A stretch of DNA of 64,000 bases from Rhodobiaceae bacterium (GCA_020637985.1 JACKJK010000011.1:1-64000), one strand, 5' to 3'. Positions 1 to 10,282 are shown, counted from the first letter of the stretch. The notes: generated by a model not told the origin, from the letters alone. Program-made: numbers and translations.

Positions 1-560
1 CCGTGGTGGTGACCGCCATGGTCCTCACCATCATGGTCATGATCTGCGTGCTTTTCGGCATGATCGTCATGCGCTTCATGCTCGTGCGCGTGACCTTCTT
101 CGTGTTCACGACCCGCGTGCTCGGCGCGCTCATGGTCTGCTTCGTGATCGTGATCGTGATCGTGATCGCCATGCCCTTCGTGACCGTGGTCATGAGCCTC
201 GAAGGTTCCGCCCTCGCGCAACTCCAGCAGCTTCATCCCGTCAGCCTTGGACAGCGCAACAACCTGCGCACCGCCGCTCAGCGTCTCCAGCGGCTTTTCG
301 AGGAACGCTTCCAGATCGTGGCCGATCCAGAACACAAGCTTCGCGTCCTCGAGCATCCTCGCCTGCGAAGGCTTCAGGCTGTAGGTGTGCGGCGAACCCG
401 CCCCGTCCACGATCAGTTTCGGCCTGCCGGTGTTGCCCATCACCGCGGCGACCAGCGAATGCACCGGCTTGATGGAGGCGACGACGCCATCCATCGCATG
501 TGCGGCGGACGCCATCCCCGAAAGGATGGTAGCGGCGAGCAAGAGTTCCCGATAACGCAT
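1..560 (-). CDS. znuA: Zinc ABC transporter substrate-binding protein (ZnuA), 3' end outside the window
   Basis: This is the periplasmic zinc-binding component that delivers Zn2+ to the ZnuBC importer. The visible 186 residues begin MRYRELLLAATILSGMASA, a Sec signal peptide ending near AHA. The sequence continues with the metal-binding-lipoprotein-type segment IKPVHSLVAAVMG, in which the conserved His is a likely ligand. From about residue 130 it enters a long His/Asp/Glu-rich stretch, the flexible loop typical of zinc (rather than manganese) members of the family. The C-terminal lobe lies beyond base 1. It is divergent from znuC, with two Zur-box-like palindromes in the gap. The ATG at 558-560 is followed at once by the signal peptide. 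Confidence 0.93.
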   Translation of the reverse strand, partial: MRYRELLLAATILSGMASAAHAMDGVVASIKPVHSLVAAVMGNTGRPKLIVDGAGSPHTYSLKPSQARMLEDAKLVFWIGHDLEAFLEKPLETLSGGAQVVALSKADGMKLLELREGGTFEAHDHGHEGHGDHDHDHDHEADHERAEHAGREHEEGHAHEHEAHDDHAEKHADHDHDGEDHGGHHH

Positions 561-603
561 GATTGCCTTCCTGTGCACCGTCGACAGCATTGTCACGGAT
601 CGT

Positions 604-623
604 TGTAACGTAATATCATTACA
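604..623. promoter_or_regulatory. Zur-box-like operator 1
   Basis: TGTAACGTAATATCATTACA is an imperfect palindrome. Bases 605-622 match 15 of 18 positions of the GTAATGTTATAACATTAC form of alphaproteobacterial Zur boxes. It lies 44 bp upstream of the znuA start, between the divergent transporter genes. The consensus is quoted from memory; binding is inferred from sequence and from the zur gene downstream. Confidence 0.75.
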
Positions 624-627
624 TTGC

Positions 628-645
628 GTAATGGTATAACGTATG
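628..645. promoter_or_regulatory. Zur-box-like operator 2
   Basis: GTAATGGTATAACGTATG matches about 13 of 18 positions of the same Zur-type consensus, with a well preserved left arm and core. It lies 4 bp from operator 1. The two sites could serve znuA and znuCB-zur separately, or bind cooperatively. Confidence 0.65.
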
Positions 646-730
646 ACACAATGTCCGGCAAGACGGAACATGCCTGTGAATCGCATTCCCGAATTCGCAG
701 GCGCACCCGACCGACAAGTCCAGTCTGCTC

Positions 731-1645
731 ATGTCCATTCCAGTCAAGTCCAGCCCGATCATGCCGAGCCCGCTCGTCTCGCTCGAAAACGCCGGCGTCA
801 GCCGCGGCGAGCGCTGGCTGGTGCGTGGCGTGTCCTTCGCCATCGAACGCGGCGAGATCGTGACGCTGATTGGCCCCAACGGCTCGGGCAAGTCGACCTC
901 GGTCAAGATGGCGCTCGGCATCCTCGCCCCCGATGAGGGCACTGCCCGGCGGATCGATGGCCTGCGCGTCGGCTACGTGCCGCAGAAGCTCGCCGTCGAC
1001 TGGACGCTGCCGCTCACCGTCAGCCGCTTCATGTCGCTGACCGGCCCGGTCGCCGCCGCCGAGGCGACGCAAGCGCTGGCCGAGACCGGCATCGCACACC
1101 TGGCGGGCGCAGCAATGCGCGACCTGTCGGGCGGCGAGTTCCAGCGCGCCCTGCTGGCGCGCGCCATCTGCCGCAAGCCGGACCTGCTGGTGCTCGACGA
1201 ACCGGTGCAGGGCGTCGACTTCAACGGCGAGATCGCGCTCTACGAGCTGATCTCGAAGCTGCGCGACCGGCTCGGCTGCGCCATCCTGATGGTCTCGCAC
1301 GACCTGCATGTCGTCATGGCCGCCACCGACCGCGTCATCTGCCTCAACGGCCACGTCTGCTGCCACGGCACCCCGCGCGCCGTCGCCGAGGACCCGGCCT
1401 ACCGCAAGCTGTTCGGCGACCGGCCGATCGAGGCGCTCGCCATCTACCAGCACCACCACGATCACACCCACCTGCCCGACGGGCGCGTGCGCCACGCCGA
1501 CGGCACCATTACCGAGGATTGCCACCCCACCGATGGCAATCATGATGACCATCATGGTCACGATCACGGCCATGGCCACACCGCCCACGATGCAGGCGGC
1601 GAGGCGCAAGCGGGATCGGCCCGGCCGGAGCATGACCATGCTTGA
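731..1645 (+). CDS. znuC: Zinc ABC transporter ATP-binding protein (ZnuC) with His-rich tail
   Basis: This is the ATPase of the ZnuABC zinc importer. Counting from the ATG at 731 (304 aa), the Walker A motif GPNGSGKST is at residues 48-56, the ABC signature LSGGE at 132-136, Walker B LLVLDEP at 152-158, and the H-loop sequence MVSHDLH follows. The ABC core ends near residue 230. About 70 further residues are rich in His and Asp (HHHDHTH, HHGHDHGHGH), which may sense or buffer Zn2+ in the cytoplasm. An ATG at 761 is an alternative start that would remove ten residues. The gene overlaps znuB by 14 bp and is probably repressed by Zur through the upstream palindromes. Confidence 0.94.
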   Translation: MSIPVKSSPIMPSPLVSLENAGVSRGERWLVRGVSFAIERGEIVTLIGPNGSGKSTSVKMALGILAPDEGTARRIDGLRVGYVPQKLAVDWTLPLTVSRFMSLTGPVAAAEATQALAETGIAHLAGAAMRDLSGGEFQRALLARAICRKPDLLVLDEPVQGVDFNGEIALYELISKLRDRLGCAILMVSHDLHVVMAATDRVICLNGHVCCHGTPRAVAEDPAYRKLFGDRPIEALAIYQHHHDHTHLPDGRVRHADGTITEDCHPTDGNHDDHHGHDHGHGHTAHDAGGEAQAGSARPEHDHA

Positions 1646-2438
1646 CGGCTTCTTCGTGCGCGCGCTCCTCGCCGGCATCGGCGTCGCCATCGTCGCCGGC
1701 CCGCTCGGCTGCTTCATCGTCTGGCGCCGGCTCGCCTATTTCGGCGATACCCTGTCGCATGCCGCCCTGCTCGGCGTCGCGCTCGCCCTGTTGCTCGAGG
1801 TCAACGTCACCCTCGCCGTCTTCGTCGTTTCAGCGGCAATCGCCCTGGCGCTGGTCGCCCTGCAGCGCCGCGCGACGCTGTCGGGCGACGCCCTGCTCGG
1901 CCTGCTTGCGCATTCCTCGCTCGCCATCGGCCTCGTCTGCCTTGCCTTCATGAGCTGGGTGCGCATGGACCTGATGGGCCTGCTGTTCGGCGACGTCCTC
2001 GCCGTCTCCGACATCGACGTCGCGCTCATCTGGGTCGGTGGAGCCTGCGTCCTGGCCGTCCTCGCGTTCATCTGGCGGCCGCTGTTCGCGGCCACGGTCA
2101 GCCGCGACCTCGCCCAGGCCGAGGGATTGCAGCCAGATCGTGCCAACCTTGTCTTCATGCTGCTGATGGCCGCCGTCATCGCCATCTCCATGAAGATCGT
2201 CGGCGTCATGCTGATCACCGCGCTGCTGCTGATTCCCGCCGCCGCCGCGCGCCGCTTTGCCGCGACACCGGAACACATGGCCGCGCTCGCCGCGCTCGCC
2301 GGCGCCATCGCCGTAGTTGCCGGCCTGTTCGCCTCGCTGCAGTGGGACACGCCGTCGGGCCCCTCGATCGTGGTTGCCGCGCTGGTGCTGTTCCTGCTCT
2401 CCCTCCTGCCCCTGCACGCGCGGTCTGCGAGGAACTGA
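1632..2438 (+). CDS. znuB: Zinc ABC transporter permease (ZnuB)
   Basis: This is the inner-membrane permease of the zinc importer (ABC-3 family), 268 aa, the usual length. Hydrophobic segments run through the whole chain, and the motif WRRLAYFGDTLSHAALLGVAL near residue 32 is typical of ZnuB/MntB permeases. The start is the ATG at 1632, or 1638 (MLDGFF); both overlap the end of znuC, indicating translational coupling. Its stop TGA overlaps the ATG of zur (TGATG), so znuC-znuB-zur is one transcription unit. Confidence 0.93.
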   Translation: MTMLDGFFVRALLAGIGVAIVAGPLGCFIVWRRLAYFGDTLSHAALLGVALALLLEVNVTLAVFVVSAAIALALVALQRRATLSGDALLGLLAHSSLAIGLVCLAFMSWVRMDLMGLLFGDVLAVSDIDVALIWVGGACVLAVLAFIWRPLFAATVSRDLAQAEGLQPDRANLVFMLLMAAVIAISMKIVGVMLITALLLIPAAAARRFAATPEHMAALAALAGAIAVVAGLFASLQWDTPSGPSIVVAALVLFLLSLLPLHARSARN

Positions 2439-2848
2439 TGCCCATGGCGCACCACGATCACGCACCCGCCGGCCTGACCCGCAACCAGGACCTCGTCTAT
2501 GGCGCGCTTTCGCGTGCGCAAGGCCCCATGAGCGCCTACGCGATCCTCGACGAATTGCGAGACGACGGGTTCCGCGCGCCCTTGCAGGTCTACCGCGCGC
2601 TGGAGCGCCTGCAGGCGCTTGGCCTCGTCCATCGGCTCGAAAGCCTGAACGCCTTCGTTGCCTGCTGCCACCCCGACTGCGAGGAGGACGGCACGGTTGC
2701 CTTCGCCATCTGCGAGCAATGCGGCCACGTCGCCGAATTCACCGATGCAGGGCTGAAGAAACACCTTGGCGCCTGGGCCAGCGAGCACGGGTTCAGGCCG
2801 CGCAAGACGGCGATCGAGATCCGCGGCACCTGCGCAGCCTGCAGCTAG
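2438..2848 (+). CDS. zur: Zinc uptake regulator, Fur family (Zur)
   Basis: A 136-aa Fur-family repressor that senses Zn2+. The winged helix occupies about residues 12-70. Metal ligands are visible: C92-x2-C95 and C132-x2-C135 form the structural zinc site of the family, and C77, H78 and C81 are further candidates. An N-terminal HHDH cluster is also present. The start ATG overlaps the znuB stop codon. Co-transcription with znuCB, plus Zur-like boxes upstream of the operon, predicts an autoregulated circuit. Genus-level paralogues (Fur, Irr, Mur) are less likely given the operon. Confidence 0.93.
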   Translation: MPMAHHDHAPAGLTRNQDLVYGALSRAQGPMSAYAILDELRDDGFRAPLQVYRALERLQALGLVHRLESLNAFVACCHPDCEEDGTVAFAICEQCGHVAEFTDAGLKKHLGAWASEHGFRPRKTAIEIRGTCAACS

Positions 2849-2869
2849 GGCCTGGACCCCGGTCGTACC

Positions 2870-3811
2870 CTACAGCTCCAGCGTCTTGCGGAAGTGCGCC
2901 ACGGTTTCCTTCAACCCGTCGGCAAGCGCCACCTTCGGCTCCCAGCCGAGCTTCGCCCTGGCAAGCGCGATGTCGGGCTGGCGCTGCGTCGGGTCGTCGC
3001 TCGGCAGCGGGTGGAAGACCAGCTTGGTACGCCCGCCGACCTCCTTCAGCACGAGTTCGGCCAGCTCCAGCATCGAGAACTCGCCCGGGTTGCCGAGGTT
3101 GACCGGGCCGGTGAACCCCGCCGGACTGTCCATCAGCCGCAGGAACGCCTCGATCATGTCGTCGACGTAGCAGAACGACCGCGTCTGCGTGCCGTCGCCG
3201 TAGATCGTCAGGTCCTCGCCCTTCAGCGCCTGGACGATGAAATTGCTGACCACGCGCCCGTCGTCGGGCTGCATGCGCGGCCCGTAGGTATTGAAGATGC
3301 GCGCGACCTTGATCTGCATCGCGTGCTGCCGGTAGTAGTCGAAGAACAGCGTCTCCGCGCAGCGTTTGCCCTCGTCGTAGCAGGCGCGCAGGCCCACCGG
3401 GTTGACGTGGCCCCAGTAACCTTCGGTCTGCGGGTGGATCTGCGGATCGCCGTAGACCTCGCTGGTCGAGGCCTGGAAGATGCGCGCGCCGGTCCGCTTG
3501 GCAAGGCCAAGCATGTTGATGGCGCCATGCACGCTCGTCTTGGTCGTCTGAACCGGATCGCGCTGGTAGTAGATCGGGCTTGCCGGGCAGGCCAGGTTGT
3601 AGATCTGGTCGACCTCGACGTAGAGCGGAAACGTCACGTCGTGGCGTATCAGTTCGAAGTAGGGATTGCCCAGCAGGTGGGCGATATTGCCCTTCGAGCC
3701 GGTGAAGAAGTTGTCGACGCAAAGGACGTCGCAACCGGCATCGACCAGACGGTCGCACAGGTGCGACCCCAGGAAGCCCGCTCCGCCCGTCACCAGTACC
3801 CGCTTCGTCAT
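2870..3811 (-). CDS. UDP-glucuronate decarboxylase-like NAD-dependent sugar epimerase (extended SDR)
   Basis: A 313-aa extended short-chain dehydrogenase acting on a nucleotide sugar. The Rossmann motif GGAGFLG is at residues 9-15, TSEVYG holds the catalytic Ser/Thr, and Y145-x3-K149 (YDEGK) is the catalytic pair. The segment NLACPASPIYYQRDPVQT is characteristic of UDP-glucuronate decarboxylase (UDP-xylose synthase), which makes UDP-xylose from UDP-glucuronate. It lies tail-to-tail with zur and on the same strand as the GT90 gene, 55 bp downstream of it. The activity assignment is by family signature; a dTDP-glucose dehydratase is less likely. Confidence 0.85.
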   Translation of the reverse strand: MTKRVLVTGGAGFLGSHLCDRLVDAGCDVLCVDNFFTGSKGNIAHLLGNPYFELIRHDVTFPLYVEVDQIYNLACPASPIYYQRDPVQTTKTSVHGAINMLGLAKRTGARIFQASTSEVYGDPQIHPQTEGYWGHVNPVGLRACYDEGKRCAETLFFDYYRQHAMQIKVARIFNTYGPRMQPDDGRVVSNFIVQALKGEDLTIYGDGTQTRSFCYVDDMIEAFLRLMDSPAGFTGPVNLGNPGEFSMLELAELVLKEVGGRTKLVFHPLPSDDPTQRQPDIALARAKLGWEPKVALADGLKETVAHFRKTLEL

Positions 3812-3866
3812 TCGTCCGTTCCTTGTACGTCGGTATCCTGTCGCACGTCCCGCGCCGTGCCGGCTG

Positions 3867-4781
3867 TCAGCGGCGCACGAGCTTGTGAGCTGTCAGCAGC
3901 CGCGCCCATTCGCCGATCGCCGCGTCACAGGTCAGGTGCTGTCGCGCGAAGGCTTGCGCGTTCGCCGCGATCCGCGCTTCCATCCGCGGGTCGGCCCTGA
4001 CCTCTTCCACGCGTTCCACGAGATCGGACAGGTCGGCAGCCAATGGCACATAATGCACGTAAGGCTCAAGCATCCCGCGATACCATTCGCGCCAGACATA
4101 GTCCTGCAGGAACAGCAGCCGGCCCGAATGCAGGAGGTATTTCAGCCGCCCGGAAAAGCCTGCGCCCTCGATATCGATCAGGTAGCGGTAGTCGCGCACC
4201 TGCTCGTACATCGGCACGAAGCGGCCGAGATAGGCCTGCTCGGCTGAATCGAAGAACTGCTCTGTGTCGATGGCCTCGAACAGGTCCGGACGTTCCCGGC
4301 CGGTTTCCACCAGCCTGCGCCGCGGTTCGTTGAACAGGCGCCCGGCCCAGTAGACCTTGTCGTGGCGCGGCACACTGCGGCCCGCGTCGGCGATCTTCCT
4401 CGCCTCGGCATCGAAATCGCTGACATGCGCATCGACCCAGTTCACGAAGGAAAAATCCGGCGCGGCGATATCGCGCGACGCCGGCGTCGAGCAGTTGGCA
4501 AAGCGCACCGCAAGCTTGGTGTAGCCAAGCCTCGTCAGCGGCCCGTCCCCGGTCTGCACGTAGAACACCCGGCTGTCGCGTGCGCCGAGCCGCGCGAAGG
4601 CGGCGGCAATCATGAAGGCAGAGCACTCGTGCCGGATTTTCCAGGGCTTACGCACTTGCACATGCAGGCGCCTGTCACGCAGGTAGACGCGCATTTCCTC
4701 CCGTGCGAGGAAGCCCAACGCAAAGAACTGCCCGCGCTTGTAGACGATCTCGATGTCTGCCTGCGCCGGATCATCTGTCAT
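3867..4781 (-). CDS. Glycosyltransferase family 90 (CAP10-like) protein
   Basis: A 304-aa soluble protein resembling CAP10/KDELC-type GT90 enzymes, which transfer xylose or glucose to glycans. The C-terminal block includes FSGRLKYLLHSGRLLFLQD and YRGMLEPYVHYVPLAADLSDL, the nucleotide-sugar-binding region of the family. A central RFANCSTPASRD segment fits too. The acceptor is unknown. The neighbouring UDP-glucuronate decarboxylase-like gene would supply UDP-xylose, a plausible donor. The ATG at 4781 was chosen because longer forms run into glf; its ribosome-binding site is weak. Confidence 0.78.
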   Translation of the reverse strand: MTDDPAQADIEIVYKRGQFFALGFLAREEMRVYLRDRRLHVQVRKPWKIRHECSAFMIAAAFARLGARDSRVFYVQTGDGPLTRLGYTKLAVRFANCSTPASRDIAAPDFSFVNWVDAHVSDFDAEARKIADAGRSVPRHDKVYWAGRLFNEPRRRLVETGRERPDLFEAIDTEQFFDSAEQAYLGRFVPMYEQVRDYRYLIDIEGAGFSGRLKYLLHSGRLLFLQDYVWREWYRGMLEPYVHYVPLAADLSDLVERVEEVRADPRMEARIAANAQAFARQHLTCDAAIGEWARLLTAHKLVRR

Positions 4782-4794
4782 CGGTGGAGGAACC

Positions 4795-5955
4795 ATGAAA
4801 TTGCTGGTCGTCGGTGCGGGATTGAGCGGAGCGGTCGTCGCCCGCATGCTCGCCGAATCGGGCTTCGCTTGCGTGGTCTTGGAACAGGAAAGCCACCCCG
4901 CTGGCAACTGCCACGCATCGCGCGACGCCGAAACCAGCATCATGGTCCACCACCACGGGCCGCACATATTTCACAGCGACAATCAGGACGTCTGGGCCTT
5001 TGTCGACCGCTTCGCCGAGTTCATGCCCTATCACCATGACGTGCGCTCGCGCACCGGCGGACGAGAATACCGCCTGCCGATCAATCTCGATACGATCAAC
5101 GCCTTTTTCAACCGCGACATGGAGTCCGACGAGGCGCGCGCATTCATCGAGGCGCGCCGGGTTCAATTCTCCCATGCCCCGCGCAACTTCGAGGAAGCCG
5201 CGCTCGCCGCGATCGGGCCCGAAATCTATGGCGCCTTCTTCAGAGGCTACACGAAGAAGCAGTGGGGCCGCGACCCCAGGGACATCCCGGCCAAGGTCTT
5301 CGCCCGCCTGCCGCTGCGCTTCAACCGCGACAACAGCTACTTCCACCATTCCCGCGTCGCGATCCCCCGCGAGGGCTACACCGCGCTGACAGCCGCGATC
5401 CTCGACCACCGCGATATCGAGGTGCGCTATGCTTGCGCCCCGGATGCGTTCCGCGCTGAACAGGGCTTCGCCCACGTGATCTTCACCGGGCCGCTCGACG
5501 CCTATTTCGCGCAGCGCCACGGGCCGCTGCCCTACCGCACGCTCGATTTCGAGACCGAGCGACACGCGGGCACCTTCCTGCCCACGGCCAGCGTCAACTT
5601 CCCCGAAGAGACGGTGCCCTACACCCGCATCACCGAGCACAAGTGGTTCGCGCCGTGGGAGCAGCACGCATCCACCATCATCTCGCGTGAGTACAGCCGC
5701 GAGGCCGGCCCTGGCGACCGGCTCTACTACCCCGTCAACCTGACCGGCAATTCGCAGCGGCTCGCCGCCTATGTCGCCGACGCGAAGGCGTCCGCCGGCG
5801 TCAGCTTCGTCGGCCGGCTTGCCACCTTCAAGTACATCGACATGGATGTCGCGGTCGCGCTGGCGATGAACGCGGCACGCGACATCGCCCGCCTTGCCCG
5901 CTCCGGCGCGTCCATTCCGGCCTTCCTCAACGGCGAATTCGACGAGGTCGCCTGA
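4795..5955 (+). CDS. glf: UDP-galactopyranose mutase
   Basis: A 386-aa flavoenzyme that interconverts UDP-galactopyranose and UDP-galactofuranose, the donor for Galf-containing O-antigen or capsule. The N-terminal FAD-binding motif VVGAGLSGAVVARMLAE is followed by HHHGPHIFHSDN, YTKKQWGRDP and RFNRDNSYF, all diagnostic for the family. Length is normal. The start ATG at 4795 has a strong GGTGGAGG site upstream. It diverges from the GT90 gene with only 13 bp between start codons, so its promoter must lie inside the neighbouring coding sequence. Confidence 0.95.
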   Translation: MKLLVVGAGLSGAVVARMLAESGFACVVLEQESHPAGNCHASRDAETSIMVHHHGPHIFHSDNQDVWAFVDRFAEFMPYHHDVRSRTGGREYRLPINLDTINAFFNRDMESDEARAFIEARRVQFSHAPRNFEEAALAAIGPEIYGAFFRGYTKKQWGRDPRDIPAKVFARLPLRFNRDNSYFHHSRVAIPREGYTALTAAILDHRDIEVRYACAPDAFRAEQGFAHVIFTGPLDAYFAQRHGPLPYRTLDFETERHAGTFLPTASVNFPEETVPYTRITEHKWFAPWEQHASTIISREYSREAGPGDRLYYPVNLTGNSQRLAAYVADAKASAGVSFVGRLATFKYIDMDVAVALAMNAARDIARLARSGASIPAFLNGEFDEVA

Positions 5956-5987
5956 GTTCGCCCGTGCCTGACCGCAGCCGCCGCTCG

Positions 5988-7019
5988 CTAGAAGCTCAGC
6001 GTCCCCTCGCGCACCCGCTTCATGTCGGCCTCCACCATCATGCGGGCGAGTTCCTCCACCCCGACCTTCGGCTCCCAGCCCAGCACCGAGCGCGCCTTGC
6101 TGCCGTCGCCGATCAGGTCGTCGACCTCCGCCGGGCGGAACAGGGCGGGATCGATTTCCACGATCACCCGCCCGCTCTTGCGGTCGATGCCCTTTTCCTC
6201 GACACCGCTTCCCTCGAAGGCGAGATCGAAGCCGGCGGCCGAAGCCGCGAAGCGGAGGAAATCCCGCACGCTGGTCGACGTGCCCGTCGCAATGACGAAA
6301 TCGTCGGCCTGCGGATGTTGCAGGATCTGCCAGATCGCCTCGACATAGTCGCCGGCAAACCCCCAGTCGCGGCGCGCGTCGAGGTTGCCGAGCGCGATCC
6401 TGTCCTGCTCGCCGCAAGCAATGCGCGCAAGCCCCGTCGTGATGCGGCGCGTGACGAACTCGCGCCCGCGCAGCGGCGACTCGTGGTTGAAGAGGATACC
6501 GTTGGAGGCATGCATCGCGTAGGCCTCGCGATAGTTCATCGTGATCATGTGGCCGAAGACCTTGGCGACACCGTAGGGGCTGCGCGGATGGAACGGCGTC
6601 AGCTCGGTCTGCGGCGTCTCGCGCACCTTGCCGAACATTTCCGACGAAGACGCCTGGTAGAAGCGCGCATCCGATCCAGCCATCCTGATCGCTTCCAGCA
6701 GGCGCAGCACGCCGAGCGCATCGACATCGGCGGTGAACACCGGCTGCTCGAAGGAGACTCCGACGAAGCTTTGCGCGGCGAGATTGTAAACCTCGTCGGG
6801 GCGGATCTTCTCGATGACCCGGTGCAGGTTGCTGAATTCGAGCAGCTCCAGTTCGACCGGGCGCACGTCGGCGTCGATGCCGAGCGCACGCAGGCGCAGG
6901 TCGCTGGCGCCCGCCGAGCGGCGAAACGCGCCATGCACCTCGTAACCCTTGTCCAGCAGGAGTTGCGCCAGGTAGGCGCCGTCCTGCCCCGATATCCCGG
7001 TAATCAGCGCGCGCTTCAT
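5988..7019 (-). CDS. gmd: GDP-mannose 4,6-dehydratase
   Basis: A 343-aa extended SDR converting GDP-mannose to GDP-4-keto-6-deoxymannose, the precursor of GDP-fucose, GDP-rhamnose and GDP-perosamine. Visible are ALITGISGQDGAYLAQLLL (cofactor motif), SSSEMFG, SPYGVAKVFGHM (catalytic Tyr and Lys), and FNHESPLRGREFVTRRI, the hallmark of Gmd. The ATG at 7019 is preferred over the GTG two codons earlier because of the upstream purine-rich site. It lies convergent with glf. No reductase or aminotransferase for the next step is in the window. Confidence 0.94.
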   Translation of the reverse strand: MKRALITGISGQDGAYLAQLLLDKGYEVHGAFRRSAGASDLRLRALGIDADVRPVELELLEFSNLHRVIEKIRPDEVYNLAAQSFVGVSFEQPVFTADVDALGVLRLLEAIRMAGSDARFYQASSSEMFGKVRETPQTELTPFHPRSPYGVAKVFGHMITMNYREAYAMHASNGILFNHESPLRGREFVTRRITTGLARIACGEQDRIALGNLDARRDWGFAGDYVEAIWQILQHPQADDFVIATGTSTSVRDFLRFAASAAGFDLAFEGSGVEEKGIDRKSGRVIVEIDPALFRPAEVDDLIGDGSKARSVLGWEPKVGVEELARMMVEADMKRVREGTLSF

Positions 7020-7220
7020 TGGCACTCCCCGCTCTGCCCGTCCACATGTTCGCGGGGCCGCCCAGCCGAACCCGCGATCGCATGGCCGCCCTTTTAGCCG
7101 CTTTCACCGCCACGGCAAATGGACGCCGCAACCCGATTGCACTATTGCTCGTGGAAAGAGCGAAAGGACATTCCCCCTGCCCGCTCGCCGGACCTCGTGC
7201 CCGGGCAAGGATGCCGTCCC

Positions 7221-8426
7221 GTGACCAACGCAGCAACCGCCAAGGAGACGAACGCCCAGGCCGGTGCGGCCTTTGCCGTGCTCTATGCGCTCAGCCTGTG
7301 CCACATGCTCAACGACACCATCCAGTCGCTGCTGCCGGCGCTCTATCCCGTCCTGCGTGTCAACTACGCGCTGAGCTTCACCCAGATCGGCATCATCCAC
7401 TTCGCCTACCAGGTCACTGCCTCGATCCTGCAGCCGGCCATCGGACTGTCGACCGACCGCCGCCCGCGCCACCGCCTGCTTGCCGGCGGCATGTTCGCAA
7501 GCCTCCTCGGCCTGCTGCTGCTCGCGTCTGCGCACACCTACTGGCTGCTGCTCGTCGCCGCGATCAGCGTCGGCCTCGGCTCGGCGATCTTCCATCCCGG
7601 CGCCTCGCGGCTTGCGCGCGCCGCATCGGGCGGACGCTTCGGCTTCGCCCAGTCGGTGTTCCAGGTCGGCGGCAACGCCGGTTCCGCGCTTGGCCCGCTG
7701 CTGGCCGCCTATGTCGTGCTGCCGCTCGGCCAGCCGAGCATCGCCTGGTTCTCCGCGCTCGCCCTGCTGGCGATGGTCATCCTGTGGAAGGTCGGCAACT
7801 GGGCGCGCGAGCAACACCTGCGCGCCGCCGCGCGCAAGACGCCCGTCGACGCGGACCCGCCCGCCAAGGGCGCGGTCGCCGCCCTCGTCATCCTGGCGAT
7901 CCTGGTCTTTTCCAAGCAGGTCTACATGGTCAGCCTGTCGAGCTACTACACCTTCTACCTGATCGAGAGCTTCGGCGTGACGATCCGCTTCTCGCAGATC
8001 ATGCTGTTCGTCTACCTGCTGGCTTCCGCGCTCGGCACCCTGCTGGGCGGGCCCATCGGCGACCGTATCGGACGCAAGGCGGTCATCTGGGTGTCGATCC
8101 TCGGCGCCCTGCCCTTCACGCTGCTGTTGCCGCACGTCGACCTGTTCTGGACCGGCGTGCTGAGCGTCGTCATCGGCCTCGTCATGTCGTCGGCGTTTCC
8201 GGCCATCGTCGTCTTCGCGCAGGAACTGATGCCCGGCCGCATTGGCCTCATCGCCGGTATCTTCTTCGGCTTCGCCTTCGGCATGAGCGGCATCGGGGCT
8301 GCTGCGCTCGGCGCGCTGGCCGACATCTGGGGCATCGCCCGCGTCTACCAGATCTGCGCCGTCCTGCCGGCAATCGGCCTGCTGACGCTGTATCTGCCGC
8401 GCGAACCGCATTTGCGCACACCCTGA
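7221..8426 (+). CDS. MFS transporter, fosmidomycin-resistance (Fsr) type
   Basis: A 401-aa inner-membrane transporter with about twelve hydrophobic segments. The opening LYALSLCHMLNDTIQSLLPALYP and the repeat motif GGPIGDRIGRKAVIW between the halves match the Fsr subfamily of the major facilitator superfamily, proton-coupled drug exporters. A GTG at 7221 with AAGGA about 11 bp upstream is taken as the start because it directly precedes the first hydrophobic region; an upstream ATG at 7119 would add a non-conserved hydrophilic extension. The natural substrate is unknown. Confidence 0.85.
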   Translation: MTNAATAKETNAQAGAAFAVLYALSLCHMLNDTIQSLLPALYPVLRVNYALSFTQIGIIHFAYQVTASILQPAIGLSTDRRPRHRLLAGGMFASLLGLLLLASAHTYWLLLVAAISVGLGSAIFHPGASRLARAASGGRFGFAQSVFQVGGNAGSALGPLLAAYVVLPLGQPSIAWFSALALLAMVILWKVGNWAREQHLRAAARKTPVDADPPAKGAVAALVILAILVFSKQVYMVSLSSYYTFYLIESFGVTIRFSQIMLFVYLLASALGTLLGGPIGDRIGRKAVIWVSILGALPFTLLLPHVDLFWTGVLSVVIGLVMSSAFPAIVVFAQELMPGRIGLIAGIFFGFAFGMSGIGAAALGALADIWGIARVYQICAVLPAIGLLTLYLPREPHLRTP

Positions 8427-8492
8427 TCCATGCGCGGTCGGTCCGCGCCAGGAGGCTGATGCTTCACGAGACAAGGATATCCGGGGGAAATT

Positions 8493-8568
<76 letters not shown>

Positions 8569-8669
8569 GCACCAAATCGGGAAGCGGCGATATAACAACG
8601 CCGGTGGCCCGTGTCCAGTCGCAGGCGGAACCGAATTTTCCGGCCCCGCCCGCTTCCGTCTTCGTAGCG

Positions 8670-10205
<1,536 letters not shown>

Positions 10206-10282
10206 GGGTCTTGTCCTGTTGGGCGTTCCCTCCCGCGCGCCCCTGTGCCGGCGCACGGACAAACGGTCTGGATGTTTCTAAC

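Noticed and set aside
593..1717. 374-codon minus-strand frame opposite znuC
   Set aside because: Composition is typical of a high-GC antisense frame (Val/Arg/Asp runs), and it would cover the Zur boxes and the complete znuC.
4771..7236. 821-codon open frame on the minus strand spanning glf and gmd
   Set aside because: It is the antisense shadow of glf and an out-of-frame reading of gmd; low-complexity Arg/Gly/Ala composition, no domain, while both real genes carry full motif sets.
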